From the NCBI GenBank assembly GCA_004335835.1, contig RWJK01001382.1, positions 1 through 64,000 of the forward strand: a stretch of DNA of 64,000 nt, read 5' to 3'. The stretch is from Scenedesmus sp. ARA3. Lineage: Eukaryota > Chlorophyta > Chlorophyceae > Sphaeropleales > Scenedesmaceae. Positions 1 through 11,600 of the stretch are shown here, piece by piece. Under the pieces are notes generated by a model. The model ran no database searches, had not been told where the DNA came from, and worked only from the letters and a program-made list of their open reading frames with translations. Every line of letters starts with the position of its first letter. Positions within the stretch are counted from its first letter, which is position 1. The translations under genes and the position numbers were made by a program.

Positions 1-263
1 CAGCAGCAGTGCAGGTCACTCTCCCGTAAAAGCTGCATCATGGGGCAACCGCATGCTAGATCGCATTGGCTCTATGCTGAGGACCAGCAGCAGCAGCAGC
101 AGCAGGCAGCGCGTAAAGAGCAGCGAGTCAGGCAGCAGCACCCCCAGCAGCAGCTGCGGCAGCCCTAGCAGCAGCAGTCAGCGGCGGCTAAGTGATGGCC
201 TGGGTAGCACTGCTGTCTGCATGCAGTTCAGCAGGTCCTTCCACCAGCACCAGCAGCAGCAGA

Positions 264-300
<37 letters not shown>

Positions 301-460
301 CTACCAGCCGCTGGAGCAGCAGGTGAAGAACATTCTGGCTGACACCTCCTCAAAGCAGCACCAGATGCAGCAGCAGCATCTGCAGCAACCCCAAGGCGCA
401 TGGCAGCAGCAACCGCCAGATCCGCAGCAGCAGCAGCGCTTGCCAGATGTGCAACAGCCT

Positions 461-493
<33 letters not shown>

Positions 494-1506
494 CTGCATG
501 GCCCCCTGGCTGCAGGTGCAGCTGGCATTGTGGCCCCTGTGGCTGCTGCTGCACCACCGGCTGTACTGCTTTCAGATGCTGACTGGGAACAGCAGCAGCA
601 GCAGCAGGAAGCTGCTCATATGCCTGGAGAGGACTGTCAGCAGCAAGATTCCGCAGCAGCATCTGCAGCAGCCCAGGCGTACAGTGCAGCACTATACTTG
701 GCACGAGCAGCAGCAATGGCAGTGGCTGGCGTAGGCATTGCAGCAGCACAGGGCACGCCTGAGCCCCACTTAGTGTCCTGCGGCAGCACCCTGCACGCCC
801 CCACTCTGGCAGTTGCTGCACTGTTGCTTGCTTCTACTAGCTGCCATGATCTGGCAGCAGCAGCAGCAGGGCTGAGCTTTAGTGGTGAGGCGTTAGCTGT
901 TGCTGCAAGCAGCGTTGCAATCTATGGATCTGCTCAGGTGGCTGCATGGGAGCTGTCTGGTGTGGATCTGTCTAAGCTGTCTGCTGTCCCTTCAGTTGAG
1001 GCAATGAACAGTGCAGAGGAAGGACCTGCTGCAGCAGCAGCAGCAGCAGGCGCTGGCGACAGCGCTGGCCGCAACAGGGCTGGTGCAGACAGGAGCAGCA
1101 GCAGCACAGCGCTGCTGACGCCTGGTGACATCAGCGTTGGTGAGGTGGCAACCTCACAGGAACAGGAAGGCTGGAGACTCCAGCAGCAGCAGCAGCAGCA
1201 GCAACGCCAGCAGGGTTTGGCTCCTGCAGTTCAGCCAGCAGCAGCAGCAGCAGCAGGCGGTGATGCGGCATCGTATGCTCTGCAGCTCAGCAGCAGCCTC
1301 TCCTGCAGCAGCAGCAGCAGCAGCGGCAGTGTGGACATGTCAGGCCTGCCTGAGCTGCTGGCTGATGTCAGCAGGGTGCAGCAGAGCAGCAGGCCAACCT
1401 CAGCAGCATACGATGCAGGCACATACACAGAGCCGCTCTCACCTTTGCGCGGCGGCAGCAGCAGTACCAGCAGCAGGAGCAGGAGCCGGCTCACTCAAGA
1501 TGCAGC

Positions 1507-1539
<33 letters not shown>

Positions 1540-1630
1540 TGTGTCAGGTGATGGTGACGAGCAGCAGTCAGCATTGCGGGTGCAACCGCAGCCTGAGCAG
1601 CAGCATGCACAGCGCATGCCTGGCCCAGCT

Positions 1631-1661
<31 letters not shown>

Positions 1662-4034
1662 GGCAAGAGGACAGTGCATCTTGTCAGCTGCTCCAGACTG
1701 GCAGCAGCAGCGCTGCTGGCAGAGCCACATCGGCTGTGCAGCAGCTGAAGCAGCTTAGGTTCACTCGCAGGAGCAGCATTGGCGCTGCCAGCTATGCACT
1801 AAACAGCATGCACAGTGCAGTTGATGTGGCCCCTGCTGCTGCGAATGCTCTGGCAGCTGCTGCTTATGACCCACAGAGCTACCAGCAGCAGCAGCAGCAG
1901 CTACCACTGCAGCAGCAGCAGCATGTGCTGCCAGGTGGGACCTTCAGTGCTTGTAACACTGAAGCAGCCAAGCAACAGCAGCAGCAGCAGCTTCCGGCGC
2001 TTGGCTCTGAGCTGTGCTTAGGTCATGGGGTGTCAGCACAGCCGGTGGACTCTGTGCACTATCAGCAGCAGCAGCAGCAGCAGCCTAGCCCCAGCCAGGA
2101 GCTGTCATGCACTGAGTACTACCAGCTGCTCCTGCGGCAGCAGCAGCAGCAGCTCCAGCAGCAGCAGCAGCAGCAGGCCTTGCAGGAAACTGCGCCTGGT
2201 GCCGCAGCACCGGCAGGAGTCGACGCCCAGGCAAGTGACACAGCAGTCGGCCTCCAAAGCGACACAGCAGCAGCAGCACCCAACACCGGCAGCAGCAGCA
2301 GCAGCAGGGCGCAGTCGGCGCCGGCATCAGGTGGCGGAAATAACAACACCTGCAGCAGCTCTGAGGGGGGTGTGGGGCCTCCTGGTGCTACTAAGCAGCT
2401 GGCAGCTCTAGCCAAGCTCAAGCAGGGCTCGCTGCTGAGGGCCAGGCAGCTGCAGCGCTCATTGGCTGCAGGAGCAGCACCAGACGCACCCCAGCAGCAG
2501 CAGCAGCAGCAGCAGCAGTTTGGGCAGGTGCAGTTGGCGCAGCAGAACCGCGAGTGGGGCAGTGCTGGCGGGTATAGCTCTGCCGGTGGTGCAGGAGAGG
2601 AGCCAGCAGCAGCAGCAGCAGCAGCAGCAGTAGGCGACAGGCAGGCACCCCTTGTAGCCGCCAGGAGACATGCAGCAGCAGCAGCAGCAGCAGCAGCAGA
2701 CTCAGCAGCAGCCGACAGCTCAGGCTATGAGAGCAGCGGCGGCGGCAGCGCACATGGCAGTGACAGCGCCGCGGCTGCTGCAGAGGCGGATGCTGCTGCT
2801 GCTGCTGCTGCTGCCAAGCCGTTTTTGAAACGCCGCTCGCGTGCTGTGGTGGGCCGCAAGCTTGACTGGTCCACTGTGACTAGCAAGACCAACAGCCGCC
2901 TGGATGACAGGTGAGAGCGCAGAGCAATGCCGGCCATGTGTCTTGATGTTGGTGTTGTTGACAGTATGGTTGTATTGCAGTCATGCAAGCAGGCTAGCAG
3001 TACATGCTACCAGGACCAGGGCTGTTGCGTGCACAATACCCAGCATCCAAAAGGATCTAAGGCCGCTGACCCGCTGGGTGTCTCGTTCACCTTGCTGCAC
3101 TGCTGCGCTGCCTGCCAGGTACGTGCCATTGCCCAAGGCGCGCAAGGCGCCCTCCCCAGCTAGCTATGACCCCGCACTCGCTGCTGCACGCGCACGCGCT
3201 GGCCTCATGGCACCTGGCAGCGGCGGCTCAGCAGCAGCAGCAGGCCGCAGCAGCGGCAGCAGCAGGGCCCGCGGCAGCAACCACTCAGGGTATGAGCCTG
3301 GCTATGAAATGGAGATACGCAGCAGCACCTACTACCGGCCCACAGCAGCAGCAGCAGCAGGCAAAGGAAATAGGAGTGCTGCTGCTGCTGCTGCTGGGAT
3401 GGATGCGCCAGCTGGCCGTGACAGGCTGTCATCAGCGCCAGCTGGTGGCGGGGGTTATGCGGGCAGATCCAAGGTTGGTGTGCCAGATGTAGCAGGCTAC
3501 AGCAATGGCAGCGGGTATGGCGGCCGGCATGCTGCGTCTGCCGGTGCTGGTGGCTACGCCAACAAGGCAGCAGTTGGTGCAGGGGCAGGTGCAGCAGCGG
3601 CAGCAGCAGCTGCTGCTGCTGAAATGGCGGACAGCAGGTTGATGTTTGGGAGGGGTGGCGGCAGCAGCAGCAGCAATGGTGGCAGCAGTCGGAGCTTTGG
3701 CGGCTCTGCTGCTGCTGCTGCGGCTGCAGCTGGTGGGCTGGACCCACAGGCCCCTCTGGATGACTTGCTGAGCCATGTGAACAGCCTGATCAAGGTATGG
3801 GGCGCTCTGTGAGGCTTTGCTGCAGCAGTTTTGCATTCGGCTGCAGTCCTGTAGCAGAAATCAGGAATTTGGAGTCTCCAGACTGGACATACTGCTTGTT
3901 CTTGTATGGCTGGTCGTGCTCCAGTGGGACCTGTGAGCTTTGTGGGACCCACTGCCATGCCCTTTGCCTCATTGCTTGTGCTGCTGCTGCCCTGGCTGCT
4001 GTGACTGCAGGAGTTCGACAGGATGTACAAGTGA
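1..4034 (+). CDS. Q/A/S-rich low-complexity protein, 5' partial
   Basis: The frame is open from the left edge (codons from base 2), so the 5' end lies outside the window. Three exons, 2-2910, 3119-3794 and 4011-4034, join in frame through introns 2911-3118 and 3795-4010 and give 1202 visible residues. Most of the protein is poly-Q, poly-A and poly-S encoded by CAG, GCA and AGC runs. Non-repetitive parts are a basic patch around KPFLKRRSRAVVGRKLDWS, then VTSKTNSRLDDRYVPLPKAR spanning the first splice junction, and the C-terminus LDDLLSHVNSLIKEFDRMYK. I recognise no family. The SK-x-x-S element is faintly like a tau/MAP repeat, but one imperfect motif is not enough to assign it. Such a protein is expected to be largely disordered. 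Exon calls are confident because all three phases agree; function is unknown. Confidence 0.75.
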
Positions 4035-4144
4035 TGCCTTGATGGCGTCGAAGCAGTGATGAGCTGTGCCTTGACTACAGTGTGTACATGGGCTGTACAG
4101 CAGATTGACTCGCAGGATACAGAGCTGGGTTACCTGTTCAAGTG

Positions 4145-4149
4145 TGTAA
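4145..4149 (+). terminator. TGTAA poly(A) signal candidate
   Basis: TGTAA lies 111 nt after the stop of the Q-rich gene. TGTAA is the usual green-algal polyadenylation signal. A second TGTAA follows near 4175. Confidence 0.45.
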
Positions 4150-4533
4150 ATGCCCATATTCCGAATTCAGGGGTGTGATTGTAACATCAGATCATCAAAT
4201 CAACATATGATGCCAATCTGAGTGGCATCGGACGTAGTGCTGCCTGGGCACTGATTGATTAGGCCAATGAGGACGGTGAGATGTGTGCACGACATCCAAT
4301 CCACAACTGTGTTGACATACTTTGTTTTCACTTCGCTTTAATCAAAGATCGATCGCAGAAGTTCACCTTCTCGGTTTCACGGGACCCCTTCTAACAGCTA
4401 GTTGGTTGGCACGATCGAACACAGCTGTAGACCAGCTATGACCGCCGAAAGTTGATATAGGACAATACAGTACACCTGGACTGTGCACTGCTAGCTTCGA
4501 CCCCCGTGTCCACAGCAGAAACAGTCAGGCACG

Positions 4534-5531
4534 ATGGCCAAGGGCGCCAGCACCGGACAGAGTTCGTCTATCGTTGCTCGTGGTGGACGCAATGCAGTCG
4601 GAGCACCAGCTGCAAGCGGTGGCCTGCGCAGGAGGCCAAGTGAGCAGAACCGAACAGAAGCAGCACACCAGCCCGGGCCCTCCCCGGGACTCCTGTGAAG
4701 CAGCGGGAGTCTCGGCAGTTTGTGGCTGATAGGTATTAACATATGACTTTTGCTGATGCAGCTCGCGCAGCGGGAGCAGGCAGCGGCAGGATTAAGGAGA
4801 GCGTGATGGCTTTCTACACAGACGACTCTCCCGGCCTGAAGATCCCACCTGTGAGTGCAGAACCGGCGTAGTACTGTTCGTTAGTTTCGACTGTCGCTGC
4901 TGGGGACGTGCTGACGCCAGCAGGCTCATCAACTCCTTGCTGTCCGTTGTGGGTTGTGCTGCAGGTGGTGGTTATCGTTATGAGCCTAGGCTTCATCCTG
5001 TTCGTGACCGTGCTGCACATCATTGGCAAGGTAAGGGGACTTGGGGTGCTTTGGGGAGGAGGGGCTGCTGTGTGAAGGGTGCAGAGGTGGCAGTGCCTTG
5101 CAGGCACAGCACCAAGGGCTGCTGCTGCCACGCTGGTACTGCTCCTGTGATCACAGAAGCAGTGACTGCTGTGGTGCATCAGCTCGTTAACATGCAACTT
5201 GAGATGAAACGTGAGACTGGCACTCCAGTGGTTTTGATCGTCAGCTTGGTTTGGCCGCTGCTTGCGCGCGTATCACCGCTGGCCTGCCGCGTGCTTTACT
5301 CTGCCTGTCTGATGGCGTCACCAGCCATCTGGTGCCTAACATTGCTCCTTATCCATGCCTGCAAGAGCTTTGTGCAGTCCTGCAGTACACGCGCATGATG
5401 ACAGGCAGCCACATGTAATCTCTGCACCTGCTCAAACAGAATTTTGAGGTGTGTGTACTTGTGTTGCTTGCTTACATGTGCATGTGCTGCTGCCTCATGC
5501 CTTGCTTCGTGCCCTGCAGCTGCGCGGCTAA
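4534..5531 (+). CDS. SEC61B: SEC61 beta, protein translocon subunit
   Basis: Small tail-anchored subunit of the ER Sec61 translocon. Four exons, 4534-4639, 4762-4850, 4965-5030 and 5520-5531, join in frame to 90 residues, the normal length. The N-terminus is Ser/Gly-rich and cytosolic (starting MAKGASTGQSSS) with the conserved GGLRRRP motif. The family signature FYTDDSPGLKIPP follows, then one hydrophobic anchor (VVVIVMSLGFILFVTVLHII) and the short tail GKLRG. The last exon codes only for LRG-stop; it is chosen because it has a clean CAG acceptor, keeps the frame and gives the usual GKL-type ending. If intron 3 were retained, the tail would be longer and unlike the family. No duplicated splice edges are seen here, unlike several neighbours. 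Identification is firm; the last exon is the least certain part. Confidence 0.93.
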
Positions 5532-6051
5532 GCTTTTCACCTGACTGGGTGATGAGTCAGAGCCGTGAGCGTGCACGGCGCCCGTCCTGCAGGAGCAGGC
5601 GCAGCCGTGCCGCTTGAAGATCAGCAGTAGCAGCAGCAGTTGGTGCAGGCAGAGGTATCTGCTCGCAGGCCTATGTTTGAACAACAATGGCCTGGTGATG
5701 CAGGAGTTTGCAGATGTGTGGCAAGCTGTGAGAGCACCCTGGGTTTAGGTGCAGGAGCTACTTGCCTGCAGCTGAAGCAGCGTCCAGCAGAAGCTGGGTT
5801 TTTTGACCTGTCGAGCAAGCTAGCAAGTGTGTTTGTGACCATTCTTACCCTAGTATGCTACGTTTGGCTTGTTGTGTGTGGCTGGCCGTTATGCATGGGG
5901 TTTGTAGTGCGGATGGGCTGTACGCATGTGGACGTTATATGTCACAGCAGCAGCTCTTAAGTCGGACTTTGTTTGCTTCTTAGCTTGGCACTGCAAGAGT
6001 GCCAGATTTCATGGTACACACACAAGGCAGCATTGCCACCAGCAGTGCACA

Positions 6052-6056
6052 TGTAA
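6052..6056 (+). terminator. TGTAA poly(A) signal candidate for SEC61B
   Basis: TGTAA about 520 nt after the SEC61B stop. The intervening 5532-6051 has no convincing coding potential and is probably 3' UTR. Confidence 0.35.
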
Positions 6057-6980
6057 TTCTTTGTTACACGCTTGTTGGATGGCTTTTGAAGCATGCATGT
6101 GCGCCCTTGTAGCGCGCTACGTGTTACTGTAGCGCAGCAATCTGAGCTTGGAACGCCGTTTGCACTGCTGAACAAATTGCACGGCATGTGTCTACCAGGC
6201 ACTCCACAACTCTCACAACAGTACATCCTCTTCACCGATGCACGTTACAACCATTTTATACCAACGCCTGCCTCAGGTCGTCAGCAGGACGCAGTCGTAC
6301 AGCAAACAAGCCTCCAAACACACATGAGCTGCCGCAGTTCTTTGACGGGGTCCTTGTGGGGCCACTGCTGCCCTGCTTGCCGCAGCTTCTGACCACAACG
6401 GACTGCAGTACATGCTGCCCCACGTCCGCAGCAGCAGGCAAACTGTGAGCGTCTGCGGGCAATCTGTGCGCGTCAGCAGGATGCCGTGTGCTGCGCAAAC
6501 ATGCGCAGCAACATCAGCCACCTGACGCAGCGCCTATTAAAGGGCAGGCACGTTGACGGGCAGCGGTTGCTGCTACAGCGGCCAGCCTCCTCTGTGTCGA
6601 CATCATTGTCGTGACGACTCATCATGTGATATATCCGATGTCACCATCAAGCGCCAGCGGTACTGGTGTAGCCGTTCCGGACGATGGCATCAACAGTATC
6701 TGGTGATGTTGAGGAAGCATGTCGAGACAGCCAGCAGCATGAGAGCCGGAGCAGCAGCAACAGCATCTCAGAGACATGAGGAGCCTTCGGGCAGGGGGGC
6801 TTCGGGACCAGCATTGCTTGAAGGTGCGCAGTTGTGCATCCACTATGCCTAAAACTGTCATTTGAACATGGCATGCAGATACCAAGCCACAAAGCTCCTA
6901 GAACCAGCATGAAGATCTCTCCTCACACAACCACGGCTGCTGTGTGCTGGCAGCTCGCACAGCACGGCACCTGGCCTCAC
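6057..6980. other. Region between SEC61B and the secreted-protein gene
   Basis: Convergent side of two genes. It probably holds the 3' end of the minus-strand gene, whose last exon I could not place. Short ORFs on both strands show no family motif. It also contains one copy of a dispersed element (6794-6861). Confidence 0.3.
6794..6861 (-). repeat. Dispersed repeat, copy 1
   Basis: Read on the minus strand, this 68 bp resembles 61292-61359 on the plus strand (shared core ACTGCGCACCTTCAAGCAAT). It is roughly 85% identical by eye. Both copies lie outside recognised exons. Confidence 0.6.
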
Positions 6981-8688
6981 CTCCCAGCTGTGAGATTGCA
7001 GTGATGATGTCATTCAGCGCTTCAGCAGATGAAGCTTTGATCTGGTAGTGGCCAAAGCTGCTCAGGTACAGCAAGCCCTCCACGCCCTGCACACTGGTGA
7101 GATGCACAATGCCAGGCCACGCAGCATGCACAAATGTATATAGTCGGGTCGAATATTGAATTGGATGAAAATGTGTCAGAGCATGCAGCCACAATGTTGA
7201 GGTACAGCAAGCCCTCCACGCCTTCCACAGAGGCGTGCTTGCCTGTGCTGCAATCCAACCTGGTGCCAGCAGTGACACCGTAACCATGCCAGCTAACCAT
7301 GCCAGACGGCAGAAAACAGCATGCAAATTTGGATGTGTTCCTTGGGATACCAGTTGAGTGATATGAAGCACTGCATATGTAGCGGTCATCCCTGCAGTGC
7401 AGCATGGGGGGTGCTGCATGGTTAAAGACACTTGCGCCCTCTTATCAAAAAACCGAAAGGGTCTTTAGACCCTTCTTGGCGTAGCACTTTGGTTCTATAG
7501 AACCAAAAGATAGCCTTTTGGTCTAAAGACCAAAAGTACTTCGTCCTTTTGTTCGATCGAACAAAAGCGCTACGCCAAGAAGCGCTGGTTTTCCAAGGAA
7601 AACCAGGCCTTTGGTTCTATAGAACCAAAGTGCTGCCCAGCTCTGCTGGGCAGGCCAAAGGCAAAAAAGTTTATTTTTTAAATTTTAAAAATGCACAGAC
7701 ACCAGAGCAGCAAGACAGCACATGGCATGCAGAATGACAAAATCAACCACTGATGCATGCCAATGCCTTCGCCTGCCAGATTCATCAGCGGCTGACAAAG
7801 CAAGATTGCCAACTCACCCAGTCAAGTTGAGCGCCTGCCTCACAGCCAGTGGCACGTCTTCAAACTTGACAAACTGTGCTTTCGACAGGACCTGCAGCAG
7901 CAAGGCAAGCAAATACAGTGACGCACTATGGTCAGTATTGTCATATCCTTGTTGGATGTGGTGGCCTGCTTGCGCAAGCAGGTCTGCATGCAGGTTTGCT
8001 CACTGGCCTCGCCTGCTGCTATCTTGTTCACATTTGGAAGCTACACACCTGCAACCTCGCCCATTTGAAGAGCCAATGACAGGTTCACTGGCCTCACCTG
8101 CTGCTCGTTGGTTGTCAAGCTGCTGAAGGGGTCCCTGCCCTCCTGGAAGATGACCGTGATGCTGCTGTTGACCAGCTGCTGCAGCTCCAGGCTCTGTTGC
8201 AAACAAAGTGAAGCAGTGGCCCCGGCAGGTGGCAGCAGTTCAGCACAGTGTTTGCACACGTGCGTCGCAACAGCAGTTGACGTCAGCACGTGAGGCTGTT
8301 GTTGTTTGTCGAGGCTTTAGCAAGCCAAGCATCATGTGAGCAAGTGTATGAACACTCTGCATGCCTAGGCATCAAGCATACTCCGGACGTATCAAACGGC
8401 TGTACTGTAACAGTTTTTGCTGTAGGGTTTGGCAGCCGGGCGCACCGTGTTCTCAGGTGGTGACGGTGGGCACTTTGACACTGGCACTGGGCCATAACCT
8501 GATGTGTCAAGGCCAGGGCAGGCTGAGTTAGATGGCCCTGGGCTGGGAGATGATGTTTTAGATGATGGGTTTGTACTGGACTGTGCATTGCTGCCGGTGA
8601 CTAGCATGCTCAGCAGCAGCAGCAGCAGCAGCAGCACCCAGCAGGCCCTGATGTGTGGCATAATAATAATAGTCTTCTTGTAAGCCAT
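6981..8688 (-). CDS. Secreted protein of unknown function, 3' end unresolved
   Basis: The ATG at 8688 opens a typical signal peptide: short basic start, about eight consecutive Leu, then SMLVTGSNAQS with likely cleavage after NA. The mature start is Ser/Pro-rich with Cys pairs (CPGLDTSGYGPVPVSKCPPS). Coding-like downstream exons are 8098-8193 (SLELQQLVNSSITVIFQEG), 7818-7891 (VLSKAQFVKFEDVPLAVRQ) and 6981-7093 (VQGVEGLLYLSSFGHYQ); these three join in phase. The donor of exon 1 is not resolved, and more exons may follow below 6981. Partial copies of the last exon (about 7200-7240) and of the 8098-8193 exon edge (about 7985-8060) lie in the introns. I do not recognise the family; an extracellular or wall protein is plausible from the signal peptide alone. 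Confidence 0.5.
7457..7653. repeat. Cluster of perfect palindromes, organelle-type repeat island
   Basis: About 200 bp holds at least seven palindromes. They are: AAGGGTCT arms (7457-7474); TTTGGTTCTATAGAACCAAA (7488-7507), repeated as a 22-mer at 7609-7630; CTTTTGGTCT arms (7515-7536); a perfect 22-mer centred on TTCGATCGAA (7546-7567); CTGGTTTTCC arms (7585-7606); and CTGCCCAGC arms (7633-7653). A 14-bp inverted pair CTTCTTGGCGTAGC (7472-7485 and 7569-7582) encloses part of the set. An AT-rich tail follows to about 7690. This style is typical of plastid or mitochondrial intergenic DNA of Chlorophyceae and unlike the surrounding CAG-rich DNA, so it is probably organelle-derived or a nuclear copy of a mobile palindrome. 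Confidence 0.8.
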
Positions 8689-8711
8689 TTATGGCTTAAG
8701 GTATATACCTT
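8681..8711. promoter_or_regulatory. Inverted repeat over the start codon plus TATA-like palindrome
   Basis: TAAGCCAT-TT-ATGGCTTA (8681-8698) has 8-bp arms and contains the minus-strand ATG (8686-8688). It overlaps the next palindrome AAGGTATATACCTT (8698-8711), which could serve as a TATA-like element. The spacing would make a very short 5' UTR if so. Confidence 0.45.
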
Positions 8712-9139
8712 ATCATCGGCATCGGCAACCATGTGTTGTTTGTCTGTGTGCCTTGTTAGTGACAATGGTCCAGCCAAGCAAAAGTATTGATAACTTCAAT
8801 GTAAGTTTTTGACTATCTCAGCGCTTGTGAGATACGTGTGGAGAATGTCACACTCATCAGGATGCACTCACTCACTGAGCCCTTGAAAACGCCTTCAAGT
8901 CCCAACGCACATGTACTGCTTTCAAGAAAAGACACAGTATTTAATGATATCTTTACTGAAACTAACGTGTCTGGCACGCTCGCTCTCGGTCGGCAAGGCA
9001 TGCAAGCTTGACTCACCGGGTCCTAGGTTTTCGTCACCGTGGCCCGTGTTCGCCTGCCAGGGCGAAAGAACGTTTATTGTTTGATGTTTATGCCTTTCGC
9101 GTATTACAGGAGCAGTACACTCCTAAAGACAGTAGCAGC
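8712..9139. other. Divergent intergenic region
   Basis: Lies between the minus-strand secreted-protein gene and the plus-strand E-Syt gene. It should hold both promoters. No clear core element was found apart from the TATA-like palindrome at 8698-8711. Confidence 0.35.
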
Positions 9140-10200
9140 ATGAGCACCTCTGACCCGACGTTGGGCTCCCAGGCAGATCGAGCTCGTGAAGCAGCAAGAC
9201 ACGTTGATAGGTCAGCTGTGATAAGCAGTGACCTGTCTGGTTCTTCGAAGACTTTAGAGGGCTTGAAGGAGCTGCTTGGGATAGCTCCTGCAGGCAACTG
9301 CCCAGCTGCCTCAGTAGCAACAGCAGCAGCGCAGCAGCTGCAACACAAGCGCATGGAGCAAGCAGGGAACGACACAGCTGCCAACCGGCAACGTGATCAA
9401 GGTAGGCTATCAGCAAGAATGCACTCGACTTGTGCAAATGCAGCTGTGCTCAGTGTTCATTTGAAAACTGCTGCTGCTGGTGACATTCATAGTGCATGCA
9501 AGGATTGCATCTGGTGTTCAGCCATACTTTGTGTGGCACCTGCGCAGGCGTTTCCATCCAGCAGCCAACTTCAAATGTCCCACCAGCAAAGCCTGCAGCA
9601 GCAGCAGCAGCAGCAGCAGCGTCGCCATCACCACCGCCAGCAGCAGCAGCAGCGCCTAGCCCGCTGCTGCCTGCTGCAACCAGCCATGGCCCCCTCATCA
9701 CCACCTCACCTGATGAGTCAGCGCAGGCGCAACAGGCGCTGGACCTGCTCAACAGCTACGATTTCAAGATCTACGTGAGCTGCAACGATTTGCATATCAA
9801 ACCCTTTTCAAAAACCTGGTAGGCATGCGGCTGCTGCATTTTGCGCTGGACCTGCTCAACAGCTACGACATTAAAGGTCATGTGAGCCACCTCAGTGCGA
9901 TGACATTCTGCTAAACTGCGTCCCAGCGGGTTACCGCCTGTTATGACTGTTACTTCCGTGTATGTACACAATGCCGGCTCCTAACTGTCGTGAGGATAGT
10001 ACAGTTGGCACAGCGGCGCCTTGCTGTGCCGTGGTACGGCCAAGGTTGAACGCATTGTACTTTAGCATGATGCACAATCGTGATCGCATGCTGATGCATA
10101 TATTACATTCAGCAGCAGCCTGTTGTGCTGTTGTCCCAATGGCAAGGCTTGTGGTGGAAGCTGCTGTCAAGCATCACAGCCCCACACCAGCCCCACCAGG

Positions 10201-10252
<52 letters not shown>

Positions 10253-11564
10253 GCCGCTGCTGCTGCTGCTGCTGCTGTGGCTGCTGCTGCCCACCGAGCA
10301 TCACAGCCCCACACCAGCCCCACCACAATCCCCGCCATTGCACAGGCTGTGCAGGCCATACATGCCACTGCAATGGCTGAGCAGCATGCGCAAATGCACT
10401 TGATGTGCTTACACATGACGAAGCACCTATTCACAAAGATGCACTGCTTGTGGCATGCGGCACACAGTGCATGGAGGCAGTACCACTGCTGACAGATGTT
10501 GGTCTGTTAAAATGGCCAGCTGCTCCTGCTCCTGCCGTGCCTATGCTTCCAATGCGCGCAAGTTGCAGGCACAGCTGCTGTGCTGGTCCCCCATGAACTG
10601 CACTGCCATCCTGCCACTATCGCCCTTGCCAAGCGATCACTACCACCTGCTGATGCTGCTGCTGCTGTTGTTGCTGCTGGCTGCCTGCCCAGCCCTCCAA
10701 TGCATGCCTGCAGGTGGTGCCGCTGTTGTGCTCGCCCCCATCATCTGCACTGGACTGCTGCTGCCGCCGCCCTTGCCAGCCAACCGAATCCACCCGCTGC
10801 TGCTGTTGCTGCCCCTGCTGCTGCCATCGCCTTCTTACTCATGCCTGCTCTGCAGGGCCAGGGCATGACGGCTGGTGCTACTGCCGTGCCGCTCACCCCG
10901 CCTCAGCACAAGATGCTGCTCCAGCCTACCCTTAGATCCAGCGGAGGCGCCACTGCTGCACTCATTGACACTGTCTGCTCTGCCATCATGCTGCTGCCTG
11001 TCATCATCAACACTTTCCACCTGTCGCTGTGCCTGCCGCTGCTGCCACCATGCATTGCACCTGCAGGGTCAAGGCATGATGGCAGGTGCCACTGCCGTGC
11101 CCCTCACGCCACCCGAGCACAAGGTGATGTTCAAGCCCACACCTGAGACCACAACCCCAAGTGACCCAGGAAGCCTCAAGCCTCTGGCACAGCAGGAACC
11201 TAGCAATGATGCGGCAGCAGCAGCAGCAGTGCGGCTGGCAGGTAATGCAGGGGCGAGCTCAGCAGAAGGCACCGGCAAGCAGCCACACTACCAGCAGCAG
11301 CAGCAGCAGCAGGGAGTGCTGCTGCCAGGCAGGCGTGCCGCTGAAGGCCCTGCGTGCCGCACATTGGAGCAAGTGGTGCAGCAGCAGGAGCAGCAGGTGC
11401 AGATGCCTCAGCTGCGGCACCGCAAGGCAGCAGCACCCACTGCTGCTGCTGCTGCTGGCACCATCAAGACCCTGCCAGTCAGCAAGCCAGAAATGGCTGC
11501 CATCATGTCTCAGCTGGACAAGCAGCCCCACAGGCAGCAGCACCACCAGCAGAGCTACAAAGTA

Positions 11565-11600
<36 letters not shown>

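Noticed and set aside
228..2753. Long minus-strand and alternate-frame ORFs over the first gene
   Set aside because: CAG/CTG runs lack stops in most frames, so poly-A, poly-L and poly-C ORFs arise automatically. Only the frame with in-phase exons was kept.
7549..7737. 62-codon ORF over the palindrome cluster
   Set aside because: It is made of palindromic repeats and an AT-rich tail; not a plausible protein.
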